Assembly (NCBI RefSeq): GCF_001613065.1
Contig: NZ_BDBQ01000013.1
Location: 124,001-188,000 of the forward strand
DNA from: Nocardia miyunensis NBRC 108239
Lineage (GTDB): Bacteria > Actinomycetota > Actinomycetes > Mycobacteriales > Mycobacteriaceae
Reading direction: 5' to 3'
DNA: 64,000 bases
The notes under the pieces: model-generated
The model's database searches: none
Told to the model about the DNA's origin: nothing
Seen by the model: the letters and a program-made list of their open reading frames with translations, nothing else
Program-made: the position numbers and the translations under genes
Part shown: piece after piece, positions 8,237 through 18,476 of the stretch
Layout: the number at the start of each line of letters is the position of its first letter
Numbering within the stretch: the first letter of the stretch is position 1

Positions 8237-8812
8237 GCCGACCGGTCCGGCGGACCCGCGCGCGTCGGCCCCGCCGGACCGACATCCGACACCCGCTCAC
8301 ACCCCCAACCCACACACCCACCCGTCACCAGCCCACACCACACCGACCACCCACGCGCACCCGCACACCACATCTCCCACCCAACACCCGCACCAATTTT
8401 TCTCACCACATACCTCTTGCATCCAGGTCACGAAACCGTAACGTCCTCACTGTGTTTCGTTCGGTCATTGCTATCTCCGCAGGTCCGAAGGGGGAGAAAC
8501 TCCGGGTGATCGCCACTCGGAGTGGGGCCACTGACAGTGGCGGCGAAATGCCTGGACGCACAACATATTTCGCGCCTGTCATGGACCTGTAGACGCCAGA
8601 ATTCTCTCCCCGGATCGATCGGCTCAACCGGCCATGAGGTCGGTGTCGATCCGTGCGACGCAGCAGCAGAACCAGATCGACCGGTCGTCGTTCGAATGCT
8701 GTTGCAGCCCTGGTGACTACAGCCTGTGCACCCTGATGCCGGCACCGGCGTATGAGCGTGTCGGGCGCGATCCCGCGAGGAGTGCTCCCTCGAGGGCCAG
8801 GGGTGTGTGGTC
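8237..8812. promoter_or_regulatory. oriT-like intergenic region upstream of the relaxase
   Basis: No gene is seen in these 576 bases. At 8275-8400 the + strand is almost all C and A, so the minus strand is rich in GGGTG runs with quadruplex potential. Further on, two tight hairpins lie side by side: CCACT-CGG-AGTGG at 8513-8525 and GCCACT-GAC-AGTGGC at 8527-8541. MobF relaxases are usually encoded next to oriT, so a nick site here is a reasonable inference. No nic sequence can be identified by eye. Confidence 0.4.
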
Positions 8813-11800
8813 ATGACGGCGACGATTCACAAGCTGGCAGCCGGATCCGGCTACACGTATCTGACCAAGCAGGTGGCCCGCAACGACGTCACCACCTCGG
8901 GGAAAACCTCGCTGGACGACTACTACTCCTCACGCGGGGAGTCGCCTGGGCGGTGGATGGGTTCCGGGCTGGCCGCGCTGGGCATCTCACCGGGCACAGC
9001 GGTGACCGAGGCTCAGATGAGGGCGTTATTCGGCGAGGGGCGCCACCCCAACGCCGACGCGATCCAGAAAGCCGTCCTGGCCGAGCACATGGCGCAGGGA
9101 GGGAGCCGGGATGTGGCGGCCCGGATCGCTTTGAAGGCCACCGAACTCGGCTTGCCGTACCGGATTCCGAAGCCCAACAGCGAATTCCGCCAGAGGTGTG
9201 CGGTCGCGTACGGCGAATACAACCAGGCACGCGGCCTGCCGTGGGAGGCGGCGATCGCCGACGAGGAGCGCGCGCGGATCCGCACCGCCATCGCGATCGA
9301 GATGTTCACCGCGGAATACGACCGCTCGCCCTCGACCGACCGTGAACTGTCGGGGTGGGTCGCGCGCAACTCGCGCAACGTTCCCACCTCGGTAGCTGGG
9401 TTCGACGTCACGTTCTCGCCGGTCAAGAGCGTGTCGACGCTGTGGGCGGTCGCGCCGCGCACGATCGCCCGCAAGATCGAGGACGCGCATCACGCCGCCA
9501 TCCGCGACGCCCTCGCTCACCTCGAGAAACATGTCGCCCGAACTCGACTCGGCGCCAACGGCGTGGCCCAGGTCGACGTGGAAGGGCTCGTGGTCGCCGC
9601 CTTCGATCACCGGGACAGCCGCGCTGGAGACCCCGACCTGCACACACACGTCGTTATCGCCAACAGGGTCATGACCGCCGATGGTTTGTGGCGCACCCTG
9701 GACGGCCGAATGCTGTACCGGGCGCTGGTCGCGGTGAGCGAGATCTACAACACCCGGCTGGAAATGCACCTGCAGGCAACGCTCGGCGTGGAATTCGCCG
9801 AACGCCCCGACTGCGATCCCCGCAAACGGCCGGTCCGCGAAATCATCGGTGTCGCACCACAACTGAACCGCCGCTGGTCACGCCGCGATGAGGCGATCGT
9901 AGCCCGACTGGGTGCGTTGTCCACCCTGTTCCAGCTCGAATACGGCCGCGAACCCACCGCCGAAGAAAGCTACCGGCTGTCCCAGCGCGCGATCCTGGAA
10001 ACCCGCGACCCCAAACACGAACCCCGCAGCCTGGCCGAGCAGCGCGCCGCGTGGCGCGCCGAAGCCCGCGAACTCCTCGGCGGCGACGAAGGGATCGCCG
10101 CCATGGTCGCCGCGGCTTTGCATCCCGTCCGGACACCGCGACCAGTGATCACACCGCAATGGATCGCCACGCTCGCCGACGAGGTGATCGACACGGTATC
10201 GATGTCACGAGCGACATGGCAGGCCACCCACGTGCGCTCCGAAACCGAGCGACGCGTCCGCGGCCAAGTCGCCCCGGACGAGTGGGACGCGGTGACCACA
10301 AAGGTTGTGGCAGCCGCGTTGGGGCCGGATCGGTCGATACCCCGGCGCGAGCCCGACCTGTTCGACGACCCCGAACTCCTGCGGCGGCGCTCGGGCGCGT
10401 CGGTGTTCACGGTCGAAGGCGCCACCCAGCACACCTCCGCCGCGGTACTGGCCGCCGAATACCGCCTCGTCGCCGCCGCGAAACTGACCGGCGGGCGCAC
10501 CCTGTCACCGACCACGGTCGACATCGCGCTGCTCGAGTTCGACATCAACAACAACCCCGCCAACACCGACGACCGCAAACTCACCGCCGGGCAGATCGAC
10601 CTGGTACGAGAGTTCGCCCTGTCGGGCAACAGATTCCAGCTGGCCATCGCCCCGGCCGGCACCGGGAAAACCACCGCGATGCAAGTGTTGGCAAACGCCT
10701 GGCGGTCCGAGGGCGGCCACGTGCTGGGCCTGGCGCCCACCGCCAGCGCCGCCGCGGTACTCGGCGATGACATCCACGCTCCGGTCAACACCATCGACAA
10801 ACTCACCCACACCCTGAATGCCGTGCTCGCCGACGGGGGATCGAAAACTGTGGTGCCGCAATGGATGCACGACATCGGCCCCGGCACCCTGGTCGTCATC
10901 GACGAGATCGGCAAAGCCGGCACCCGGCACCTCGACCACGCCGTCGCCTGGCTGCTCGCACGCGGCGCGACGGTCCGCGGGATCGGGGACGACCAACAGC
11001 TGACCTCCGTCGCGGCCGGAGGTGTCGTACGCGATATCGCCGAAACCGTCGGCGCGCTGTCCCTGTCGCACGTGATCCGGTTTCCCGACCGCACCGAAGG
11101 CGCCGCGTCGCTGGCGCTACGTGACGGCGACCCCGCCGCGATCGCGTACTACCTGGACAAACACCGGGTCCACAGCGGCGACACCGCCACCGTCGCCGAC
11201 CTGGCCTACACCGCCTGGAACCGCGACCGCGCCGCAGACAAGGACACCGTGATGCTCGCGCCCACCCACGACCTGGTGCAACAGCTCAACCAGCGCGCCC
11301 GTGCCGACCGGCTCGCGGCCGACGGCGCCCCGGACCCCGATCACGAAGTAGAACTCGCCGACGGATTGCACGCGTCGGCCGGGGACATCATCTGCACACG
11401 ACGCAACGATTCGCGCCTGACGCTGGCTGGCAACGACTACGTCCGCAACGGCTACCGGTGGCAGATAGCCGAAATCCACACCGACGGCAGTCTCACCGCC
11501 TCCCACCTCGCCTCGCACCGCCGCGTCCGACTCCCGGCCGACTACCTCGCCGCCGACACGACCTTGGGCTACGCATCGACCATCGACACCGCCCAAGGCA
11601 TCACCGCGGACACCTGCCACGCCGTGTTCACCCCATCGGTCACCCGCAACCAGCTCTACGTCGCCGCCACCCGGGGAAAACACGCCAACACCTGGTACGT
11701 GACGTCCACCCTCGACGGCACCGGACTGTCGCTGCTCACCGACACCGCCGCCGCCCCACCCACCGCCGTCGACCTCCTCACCGACATCCTGGCCCACGAC

Positions 11801-13930
11801 GGAGCACAGAAGTCCGCCACCACACGACAACGCGACGCATACAACCCCCACACCCGACTCGGTCCACTCGCCGACGCCTACAGCTACGCCCTCGGCACGG
11901 CCGCGGAGCACAAAGCCGGGCCGGACACCATGGCCGCCATCGACACCGCCGCGCAGAACCTGTATCCCGGACTCTCCAACGCACCGGCCTGGCCAACACT
12001 GCGCAAGCATCTGGCGCTCCTCGCCGTCGAGGGCCGCGACCCCGTCGCCGACCTCGCCGCCGCGATCGCGCGCCGCCCGCTTGAGGACGACCCCGCCAAC
12101 CCCGCCAGGGATCCCGCCGCCGTGCTGGACTGGCGCCTCGACGAAACCGGCGGTCACAGCACCCGGCCCGGACCACTCCCGTGGCTGCCCGACATCCCCG
12201 ACGCACTGCGCGACGATCCCGAATTCGGCCCGGGGCTCACCGGCCGCGCGTCCCGCATCCGCGAACTCGCCGACCGCATCGGCCGCGACTGCTCGAGCTG
12301 CACCACCGCCACCGCTCCACTGTGGGCCAGACCTATCGCGGGCCGGCATCAGCCGCTGCTGGGCGAGCTCGCCGTGTGGCGGGCCGCCCAGCGTGTGCCG
12401 GGTAACGACCGTCGCCCGACCGGACCGCAGCGTTACCGCATCGTCGAGCGCCGCTATCAACGTCGCCTCGACGAACGCCTTATTCGCATACTGGGCGATC
12501 TCAACCACGGCACGATCCGATGGACCCCCACCGCGAAAGAGATCGACCCCCGCATCGTGTCCGACTCGTTCTGGCCGGTACTCGCCGAACGCCTCGACCT
12601 CGCCGACCGCGCCGGTATCAACGTCACCACACTGCTCCGCCACGCCGCCGCACAAGCCCCGCTCCCGGATGAACTGCCCGCCGCCGCACTATGGTGGCGC
12701 CTGCACGACCGAATCGGAACCGCCAGCCTCGACACCGGCCAACCAGCAGGACGACGCTTGAATCCGGAATGGATCACATCCCTGCAGAATCTACTCGGCC
12801 CCGAAACTACCGAGCACGTCACGACGTCACCATCCTGGCCGCACCTGGTCGCGGCCATCGAGGAAGCCGACCCCGACACCTGGGTACCCGAGACGCTCCT
12901 GGCTTCCGCGCTCGACCTGCTGACCAGCAACCAACCCGGCGATCTGAGTCACCTACGCCCCGACGAAATCGCGACAGCACTGGCCTGGCGCGTCGAAGCG
13001 ATCCACCGCCACACCGACCTCGACCCCACAACAGTGCCACCCGAACCCCTCGATCCCGACCTCGACGACATGCTCGCCGAACCCGAAGCAGACCGCCAAC
13101 ACCACGCAACACCCGACAACACCGACGCCACCCCAACAGCGACCCGGCCACTACCGCCGGACCTGGCGCCGGAATCCGAACAGGCACCTGTCAACCCGTT
13201 CCGGTGGATCCCCGCCGCCGAGCTGGACGAACACATTCGACTACTTCCGTCGCGGATCGCGGCCGCCCGCAGCGCCGCTGACACCACCACATTTCCGAAA
13301 GCACCCACCGCGACCGAACAGTTCGATACCCGCCGCACCAACCTCGCGCGAGCCCACCAAGCCATCCTCGACGCCCGCGCCGCTGCCCCCGCCCGGCGCG
13401 CCGCCGAGAACGCCCTCGCCACAGCGCGTGACCACACCGAACACCTACGAGCCGAGACCACCACAGGCCGCCGCAGCGCCCGACACGCAGCCGCTGCCGC
13501 ACTCGCCCAGGCCCTCGAGGCACAGCGCACCCTGGAAACGGCCGCAGCAACCGCTCGAACCACCCACACCGAAGCGCAACGCCGAGCAACCCTGGCAGCC
13601 GGCCCCACGGAGCGTTGGGACAGCGTTATTCACGAGGCAACCGACCCCGACCAGCGCACCACGGACCTCGCCGCCGCACACCTGGCCGCCACGGAAAAAC
13701 GAGAACGTCAACGCCGCGAAACCAGGCGCGCCGCAGACGAACTCGCCCGCCTCGAACGCGAACTCACCGACGCCCAAGCCGAGCAAGCCCGACGCGACGG
13801 CCTGTCCGCCGAACAGTTGGCCGCCGAAGACCAGCACCGCACCCCATCACCCCGCCAAGAATCGCCGCCGCCCGCCCCGCCGGATGCAGTTCCCTCCACA
13901 CCCGAGCGTGCCGACGACCTCGGCCTCTGA
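8813..13930 (+). CDS. traA: TraA-like MobF conjugative relaxase-helicase, 1705 aa
   Basis: Cuts and covalently holds one strand at oriT and unwinds the plasmid during conjugation. The N-terminal TrwC/MobF relaxase domain (about 1-450) has tyrosines at 14 and 16, DDYYSSRGESPGRWMGSG, and the metal-binding histidine motif DPDLHTHVVIANRV near 280. A RecD/TraI-type SF1 helicase follows: Walker A APAGTGKTTAM near 615, Walker B VVIDEIGKAG near 695, and the C-terminal motor to about 980. The last about 200 residues are a charged Ala/Arg/Glu coiled coil. ATG 8813 is preferred over GTG 8807 because MTATIHKL is the usual start. No type IV secretion genes are in the window. Confidence 0.93.
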   Translation: MTATIHKLAAGSGYTYLTKQVARNDVTTSGKTSLDDYYSSRGESPGRWMGSGLAALGISPGTAVTEAQMRALFGEGRHPNADAIQKAVLAEHMAQGGSRDVAARIALKATELGLPYRIPKPNSEFRQRCAVAYGEYNQARGLPWEAAIADEERARIRTAIAIEMFTAEYDRSPSTDRELSGWVARNSRNVPTSVAGFDVTFSPVKSVSTLWAVAPRTIARKIEDAHHAAIRDALAHLEKHVARTRLGANGVAQVDVEGLVVAAFDHRDSRAGDPDLHTHVVIANRVMTADGLWRTLDGRMLYRALVAVSEIYNTRLEMHLQATLGVEFAERPDCDPRKRPVREIIGVAPQLNRRWSRRDEAIVARLGALSTLFQLEYGREPTAEESYRLSQRAILETRDPKHEPRSLAEQRAAWRAEARELLGGDEGIAAMVAAALHPVRTPRPVITPQWIATLADEVIDTVSMSRATWQATHVRSETERRVRGQVAPDEWDAVTTKVVAAALGPDRSIPRREPDLFDDPELLRRRSGASVFTVEGATQHTSAAVLAAEYRLVAAAKLTGGRTLSPTTVDIALLEFDINNNPANTDDRKLTAGQIDLVREFALSGNRFQLAIAPAGTGKTTAMQVLANAWRSEGGHVLGLAPTASAAAVLGDDIHAPVNTIDKLTHTLNAVLADGGSKTVVPQWMHDIGPGTLVVIDEIGKAGTRHLDHAVAWLLARGATVRGIGDDQQLTSVAAGGVVRDIAETVGALSLSHVIRFPDRTEGAASLALRDGDPAAIAYYLDKHRVHSGDTATVADLAYTAWNRDRAADKDTVMLAPTHDLVQQLNQRARADRLAADGAPDPDHEVELADGLHASAGDIICTRRNDSRLTLAGNDYVRNGYRWQIAEIHTDGSLTASHLASHRRVRLPADYLAADTTLGYASTIDTAQGITADTCHAVFTPSVTRNQLYVAATRGKHANTWYVTSTLDGTGLSLLTDTAAAPPTAVDLLTDILAHDGAQKSATTRQRDAYNPHTRLGPLADAYSYALGTAAEHKAGPDTMAAIDTAAQNLYPGLSNAPAWPTLRKHLALLAVEGRDPVADLAAAIARRPLEDDPANPARDPAAVLDWRLDETGGHSTRPGPLPWLPDIPDALRDDPEFGPGLTGRASRIRELADRIGRDCSSCTTATAPLWARPIAGRHQPLLGELAVWRAAQRVPGNDRRPTGPQRYRIVERRYQRRLDERLIRILGDLNHGTIRWTPTAKEIDPRIVSDSFWPVLAERLDLADRAGINVTTLLRHAAAQAPLPDELPAAALWWRLHDRIGTASLDTGQPAGRRLNPEWITSLQNLLGPETTEHVTTSPSWPHLVAAIEEADPDTWVPETLLASALDLLTSNQPGDLSHLRPDEIATALAWRVEAIHRHTDLDPTTVPPEPLDPDLDDMLAEPEADRQHHATPDNTDATPTATRPLPPDLAPESEQAPVNPFRWIPAAELDEHIRLLPSRIAAARSAADTTTFPKAPTATEQFDTRRTNLARAHQAILDARAAAPARRAAENALATARDHTEHLRAETTTGRRSARHAAAAALAQALEAQRTLETAAATARTTHTEAQRRATLAAGPTERWDSVIHEATDPDQRTTDLAAAHLAATEKRERQRRETRRAADELARLERELTDAQAEQARRDGLSAEQLAAEDQHRTPSPRQESPPPAPPDAVPSTPERADDLGL

Positions 13931-13977
13931 CCTGGCATACGCTCGGCATCACGTGGGGTGACAATCCTCGACACCGC

Positions 13978-14280
13978 TCAGATTTCGGCTTGGACACTCT
14001 GCGACTGCAGCACCGCGGCCAGCTCCCGCGCCTCGTGCGGGCTCAGGTCGAAACCGTCCTTGCCGCTGATCGACACATCGAGATGGGTCCGTCCGGGGCA
14101 ATCTGACGCCGTCTCCGACCACGCCGCCAGACGCACCGTCAACACATCAGGAACATCAGGGCGCGCACTACGACTCAATTCCAGAACCGCCGGCGGACCG
14201 TAATGCATCACCCCATCCAGAGGATCCTCCGGCAATGCGGTGTGCCCAACACACCAACTCGGGCAGCAAAGAATCGTCAC
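13978..14280 (-). CDS. DUF6907-like small protein, 100 aa
   Basis: Convergent with the relaxase gene. GTG at 14280 is chosen because GGAGGG lies 9 nt upstream; the product then begins VTILCCPSWCVGH. The CPSWC...H start, a beta-rich middle and a helical end (LSPHEARELAAVLQSQ) fit the actinobacterial DUF6907 family, which often accompanies regulators and plasmid genes. The Cys/His pattern suggests a metal site. Biochemical role unknown. Confidence 0.7.
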   Translation of the reverse strand: MTILCCPSWCVGHTALPEDPLDGVMHYGPPAVLELSRSARPDVPDVLTVRLAAWSETASDCPGRTHLDVSISGKDGFDLSPHEARELAAVLQSQSVQAEI

Positions 14281-14756
14281 CTGACCACGCCCTCCAAAAC
14301 CCCGTGCAAATCCGGCGTCGGCGCACGTCAACGTTACAACTTCGAAGGCAGGGTAGCACCATCGAGCGCCCGTCCTACATCCCTCAGTATTCGGGGCGGC
14401 TCGACTGCGGGGACCACTTCAGGTACTTACCGCGACGTCGGGCTGTTGTCTTTCGACCAGACCGGGTTTGAGCCAGTGGCGAGGATGAAGATGAGCACCG
14501 GGTTCTAGTTCCATAGGAAGTCGCAGGTGGGGAGGTCTTAGCTCATCTTGACAACGTGTACGACGGCGAGGGGGCATGGTATGTGGCCGAGGTGCACGGT
14601 GTCACGTATCGGCGATGCCACCGGACGCTACCCCCCGCCGGTCGCAGTCAAGCCAGCTGGATGCGTCTCCGCCCCCGCAGCAGACCCAAGCGTCTGATCA
14701 TCGCGATCGCGCGGAAGAAGGTGTGGATCCTTGTCCGAAGACCTCATAGGTGTTGC
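14281..14756. other. intergenic stretch, nothing recognised
   Basis: These 476 bases have several short open frames on both strands but none with a ribosome site and coding-like third positions. Base composition is less GC-rich than in neighbours, and there may be remnants of older genes. I see no terminal repeats of an insertion sequence. Confidence 0.45.
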
Positions 14757-15656
14757 TCAAGCGAGCGGTCGCCACCCCGCCCACGGGCGTGCACCATGCT
14801 CCCCTTGGAGGCATGACAACCTGTGAAGTGCTTGATCTCGATCGGCTGGGTTGGTTTGCGAGCTCTGTACTGCCATACAGGTCATGCGGAACTCGCGGAT
14901 GTCGCGTAGGAGTTCGAATCCTGACCATGCTGTGACGTCATGGCCGTAGGTTTCGCAGAAGTCTTGGTATTCGCTGTGGTCGCCCCATCCGAACGAATGA
15001 TGTTTGAGCGCGGCGTGCACGAGGTCCCATTCGGGTGGGCCGATGGAAGTGCGTTCGAGGTCGAGCAGAAACGTGCGGCCGTCGTCGGTGGAGACCACGT
15101 TGCCCACCCATGCGTCGCCGTGGATCACACACCACGGCAACCCTTCGGTCCGTGTTTCCCATCGCTCGCGGAGCCGCGTCAGATGATTCCGCATCCAGGC
15201 TCGGTCGATATCGTCGAACGATGCGGCACTCTCGATTCGCTGGTCGAGTCGGACGAACGGCTCAATGTGTCCGAGAGGAAACGATGTCGGCGGCGATAGG
15301 TGATGAAGTTCGCGGATCATGATTGCGACCTGCCGTATCGTGCCGTGCCGATGATCAGGCAGCTCCTGCCAGAATGTCACCGGTCGATCCGCCACGATGA
15401 CGGGTTGCTCAATCCCCGCGATGGTTTGCACAGCAGACAGGCCGGAGCTCTCGAGCCACTGCGCTGTTTGGACTTCGCGAACTGCGGCCGCGTGCTGGCC
15501 GGGGCGTCCGACCCGGGCGATGATCGGGCCGGACAGTTTGTAGATGGCGTTCTCACTGAACCGTAATGGTGTGGCATTGGCGGCGTCGATACCTGCCAGC
15601 GTGCATGCCTGTTCCAGGATCGGCCGGTATTGGAGATCAGGGTCGATAGCTGTCAT
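14757..15656 (-). CDS. aminoglycoside phosphotransferase-fold kinase, 299 aa
   Basis: A protein-kinase-like APH family member. It shows the nucleotide-site region (AIYKLSGPIIARVGRP), the catalytic loop VIHGDAWVGNVV with Asp and Asn, and the metal-binding motif FLLDLERTSIGPPEWDL in DFG position. Its ATG overlaps the stop of the upstream HTH/TPR gene by ATGA (15653-15656), so the two are translated together. The substrate is unknown; many plasmid and chromosomal members of this group in actinomycetes are not antibiotic-resistance enzymes. A second such pair is at 24576-26701. Confidence 0.85.
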   Translation of the reverse strand: MTAIDPDLQYRPILEQACTLAGIDAANATPLRFSENAIYKLSGPIIARVGRPGQHAAAVREVQTAQWLESSGLSAVQTIAGIEQPVIVADRPVTFWQELPDHRHGTIRQVAIMIRELHHLSPPTSFPLGHIEPFVRLDQRIESAASFDDIDRAWMRNHLTRLRERWETRTEGLPWCVIHGDAWVGNVVSTDDGRTFLLDLERTSIGPPEWDLVHAALKHHSFGWGDHSEYQDFCETYGHDVTAWSGFELLRDIREFRMTCMAVQSSQTNPADRDQALHRLSCLQGEHGARPWAGWRPLA

Positions 15657-17101
15657 GCGATGGTCAGGAGTGTGTCGATGCGCTGGGTCAGGTCGGTGAC
15701 TTCTGGTTGTGTTGGGTGTGTTGCTGCTAGTCGGCGCAGGTCGCGGAGGTCATCGACCGCGCGGCTCGAGCGTAGGTGACCGGCGTCGGCCAAGGCGTTG
15801 TTGCCGATGGTGGCCGCTTCGACGGGGTCCGCGGTGGCCATGACGAGGGTTGCGAGTTTGGTGGCTGAGATGGCGCGGGATCGGACGAATGCATCCCTGT
15901 GGCCGTCCACTGCGGCGGCTAGGCGCTCGGTGGCGTCGGTGACGAATTTTGCTTGACCGACGGCGATGTCGAACAGGGCGTGTCCGGTGTCGCCAGAGTG
16001 CTGGGCGTGGTCGTAATATCTCATCCAGACTGGATCCGCCGCAGGGTCGGAGTGAGCGAATTCATCATCTGCACGGCCTACTGCGGTCACGGTCTCCTGC
16101 ACCCGCCCCATCTTGGCGAGTGCTCTGGCCTGTGTGGTGTAGAGCATGGCGCGTTCGGTCGGAGTGAGCCGATCGGCGCGGATGAATGCCTGCTCGGTGG
16201 CGGCAAGCCCGTCGGAGGGGCGTCCACACCAGATCGCTTGGCGGGCGGTCGATGACAGAACCTTGGCTCGCAGATGCCAGTCATCGCCGGCTTCGGCGCA
16301 GATCCTGGCCAGTGCGAACATGCGCTGTGCATCGTTGTGTGCGTATGCGTCGAAGGCCATGAACCCCGCGGTGTGGCCGAGAAATCCCACGGCGGACAGT
16401 AGATCTGGACGTTTGCTCGGTGCGATCGTCGAATCGAGCAGCGTGACCGCATACCGCAGTTGGGCGGCCACGGTCTCCCGGACCAGCCCGCCACCGTAGC
16501 GGTTGTCCCACGACAGGAATGTTCGTGCGGCGGAACGGACTTGCTCGATCTCGGTGTCTCCGATCCGGGCCGGGATCAAGATTGGATCGAGGTGGGACAG
16601 CAACGCCATCAACGAGTCTGAGGTCGCGGTGGCGGCGGTAATCGCGGCGGCGCGGAGAAAACCGTGGCGATTCACGTCTTCGACGGTACCGGACGACCCC
16701 GGCGGCAGCTTGAACCACAGGACCTCTTCCGGTATCCGGAGGATTTGAGCCCATCGAATCAGTTTCCCGAATCGATCAGGTGCCGGTCCGTTTTCGATTC
16801 GGCTCAGCTGTGCTTGAGTGAGTCCCAGCCAGATGGCCACTCGCTCCTGGGCGAGCGGCTGGGCGTGGGAGGGGTGCGTGCGATAGGCATAGATGACCTG
16901 CCCCATATGCCAAGTGGCCAGAGCGTCCCGCATCGAATCGGTCCGCCAGAACGACAGAGGTAGGACGGGCGGGCCGGGTTCGGTGAACCCATCGTTAGCA
17001 GCGCACGTGCTACAGACGGGATGCAGATTGTAGCGGCTTAGTCTGCTGCTGCACTGTTCGCAGTATCGGTCCTCGGATATGCGATTCTCGGACGCTCCCA
17101 T
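15653..17101 (-). CDS. zinc-ribbon/HTH/TPR transcription regulator, 482 aa
   Basis: The N terminus has two CxxC pairs (CEQCSSRLS...CSTCA), then an XRE-type helix-turn-helix (RVAIWLGLTQAQLSRIENG, about residues 85-110), then about 330 residues of TPR-like helices (AQRMFALARICAEAGDDWHL). Regulators of this make-up bind DNA and often sense a ligand or partner through the TPR part. Translationally coupled to the downstream kinase (14757-15656), which suggests that gene is its target or effector. Confidence 0.8.
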   Translation of the reverse strand: MGASENRISEDRYCEQCSSRLSRYNLHPVCSTCAANDGFTEPGPPVLPLSFWRTDSMRDALATWHMGQVIYAYRTHPSHAQPLAQERVAIWLGLTQAQLSRIENGPAPDRFGKLIRWAQILRIPEEVLWFKLPPGSSGTVEDVNRHGFLRAAAITAATATSDSLMALLSHLDPILIPARIGDTEIEQVRSAARTFLSWDNRYGGGLVRETVAAQLRYAVTLLDSTIAPSKRPDLLSAVGFLGHTAGFMAFDAYAHNDAQRMFALARICAEAGDDWHLRAKVLSSTARQAIWCGRPSDGLAATEQAFIRADRLTPTERAMLYTTQARALAKMGRVQETVTAVGRADDEFAHSDPAADPVWMRYYDHAQHSGDTGHALFDIAVGQAKFVTDATERLAAAVDGHRDAFVRSRAISATKLATLVMATADPVEAATIGNNALADAGHLRSSRAVDDLRDLRRLAATHPTQPEVTDLTQRIDTLLTIA

Positions 17102-17146
17102 GTCGGTTTCCCTTAGCGGTTCACATGATCAGGTTAATCGGCCGCA

Positions 17147-17578
17147 TCAATGGCCTTCTTCCGTGCCTATATTCGAATTCCGCGGGGCGTTATCTGCGAA
17201 TTCTGAGAATTCGCCCCTCTCTACACCGGACTCAAATGCGGTCCATTCCCCGGGAGTGAAGGTCAGTCTCGTTCCGTCATTCGACCTGAGCGTTATCTGG
17301 CCGCCCTCCTTCTCGACGATCGGCAGGTGGTGATCATCGCGAAGGCCATTGGGGACCATGGACAGGAACGCAGGCCATCGATGGCGGGAAACCTCGATGA
17401 TAGGTTGAGACTCAGGGTCGTTCGCGGGGTCGCGGAGGTATTTGCTGTCACGCAGATATACGGTGTCATCGCCGAGGAAGACCTCAACACACTGGGTGCT
17501 GCTGGTCGAGTCTGACGATTTAAACCAGCCACGTGGGTCGGGCATACGCGAATTGATCACCGAGTCAGGATAGGTCAT
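17147..17578 (-). CDS. tandem DUF397 protein, 143 aa
   Basis: Carries two DUF397 units: GWFKSSDSTSSTQCVEVFLG..VYLRDSK...W and GGQITLRSNDG..LTFTPGEWTAFESGV. DUF397 proteins of about 60-70 residues are normally encoded beside XRE-DUF5753 regulators, as here, and act as their partners; some pairs behave as toxin-antitoxin-like or developmental switches. The start overlaps the 3' end of the regulator gene by 14 bp. The duplicated domain is larger than the usual single unit. Confidence 0.85.
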   Translation of the reverse strand: MTYPDSVINSRMPDPRGWFKSSDSTSSTQCVEVFLGDDTVYLRDSKYLRDPANDPESQPIIEVSRHRWPAFLSMVPNGLRDDHHLPIVEKEGGQITLRSNDGTRLTFTPGEWTAFESGVERGEFSEFADNAPRNSNIGTEEGH

Positions 17579-18437
17579 CGGCGAACTTTTCCATCAGGGC
17601 CAGTGAGTCCGCGGTGTTCAATGCCTTTTCATACCCTTGTCCGAACGCGATGCTCATGTCCTGCACCGCCTGGTCGTCCTCGATCAGTGACCCGAAGTTG
17701 ATCGATTCATGCCATCCGATCGTTGGAATGCGTGCACCCGGAAAGTCCAGGAGATGGAAGGCGGCGGCGGCCCCGACGATCGCGCCGACAGTCACCGAGA
17801 ACGGCAGCACCCGGATCTGAACCGCTCCCTCGCTACGGGCGCAGAGATCGATGACGTGCTGCAACTGCCGTTTGAGGACTTGTGGTCCGCCGACCTCCTG
17901 CCGCAACGCAGCTTCGCTGACGATTGCAGTCACCTCGAGTGGTTTTTCGGCGGCGGACAGGCGCTCTTGTCGGCGCATCCGTGCAGCCACATATCGTTCG
18001 GCATCGACGCGCCGGATATGGGCCGAGTCCGAGAGGACCAGGGCACGGGCGTACTCCTCGCTTTGGAGTAATCCGGGAATCAGCGCCGCACTGTAGGTGC
18101 GGATACTCTGAGCGCCACTCTCGAGCCCAAACAGCCTGCGAGTCTCCTCACCGAACAGTCCTGAGAAGTCGGCCCATGGATCTCGTTTACTCGCCGACGA
18201 GCGTAGAGACAGAAGGTCCTCGCGCTCTTCGGGGGCCTCGATCTCGAGTAGGTCCATCAACGCTTCCATGTTCGTCTCGGTCAAGACATTGCGGTACTTC
18301 TCCACGTGAGTCCAGTAGGTGTTGGAGAACCCGAGAGCGTTAGCGATCTGAACCCCGGTCATGTCCATGTGCTCACGACGCTGCTTGATCCGCAACACCA
18401 GCTCCAGCCGCGCCACCGTGGGGGATGTCGAGCTCAT
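17565..18437 (-). CDS. XRE-family regulator with DUF5753 domain, 290 aa
   Basis: Residues about 8-75 form an HTH (LRIKQRREHMDMTGVQIANA...YWTHVEKYRN). Residues about 100-285 form DUF5753 (IRTYSAALIPGLLQSEEYARA is diagnostic). This is the standard actinobacterial partner of DUF397 proteins. It is read away from a 146-bp divergent region holding two clean inverted repeats (18477-18518), likely its own operators. The downstream DUF397 gene overlaps it. Confidence 0.9.
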   Translation of the reverse strand: MSSTSPTVARLELVLRIKQRREHMDMTGVQIANALGFSNTYWTHVEKYRNVLTETNMEALMDLLEIEAPEEREDLLSLRSSASKRDPWADFSGLFGEETRRLFGLESGAQSIRTYSAALIPGLLQSEEYARALVLSDSAHIRRVDAERYVAARMRRQERLSAAEKPLEVTAIVSEAALRQEVGGPQVLKRQLQHVIDLCARSEGAVQIRVLPFSVTVGAIVGAAAAFHLLDFPGARIPTIGWHESINFGSLIEDDQAVQDMSIAFGQGYEKALNTADSLALMEKFADDLS

Positions 18438-18476
18438 CAGACCACCTCTCCGGTCAGGTTACTCACCCCAAGACTC

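Noticed and set aside
8275..8400. C/A-rich tract as a CRISPR or satellite array
   Set aside because: There is no regular unit or spacer pattern; it is a composition bias.
11117..12655. 512-codon open frame on the minus strand
   Set aside because: It is antisense to the relaxase-helicase, has skewed Gly/Val/Arg composition and no start context; a GC-driven shadow.
14340..14756. Insertion-sequence remnant
   Set aside because: No terminal inverted repeats, target duplication or transposase motif could be seen.
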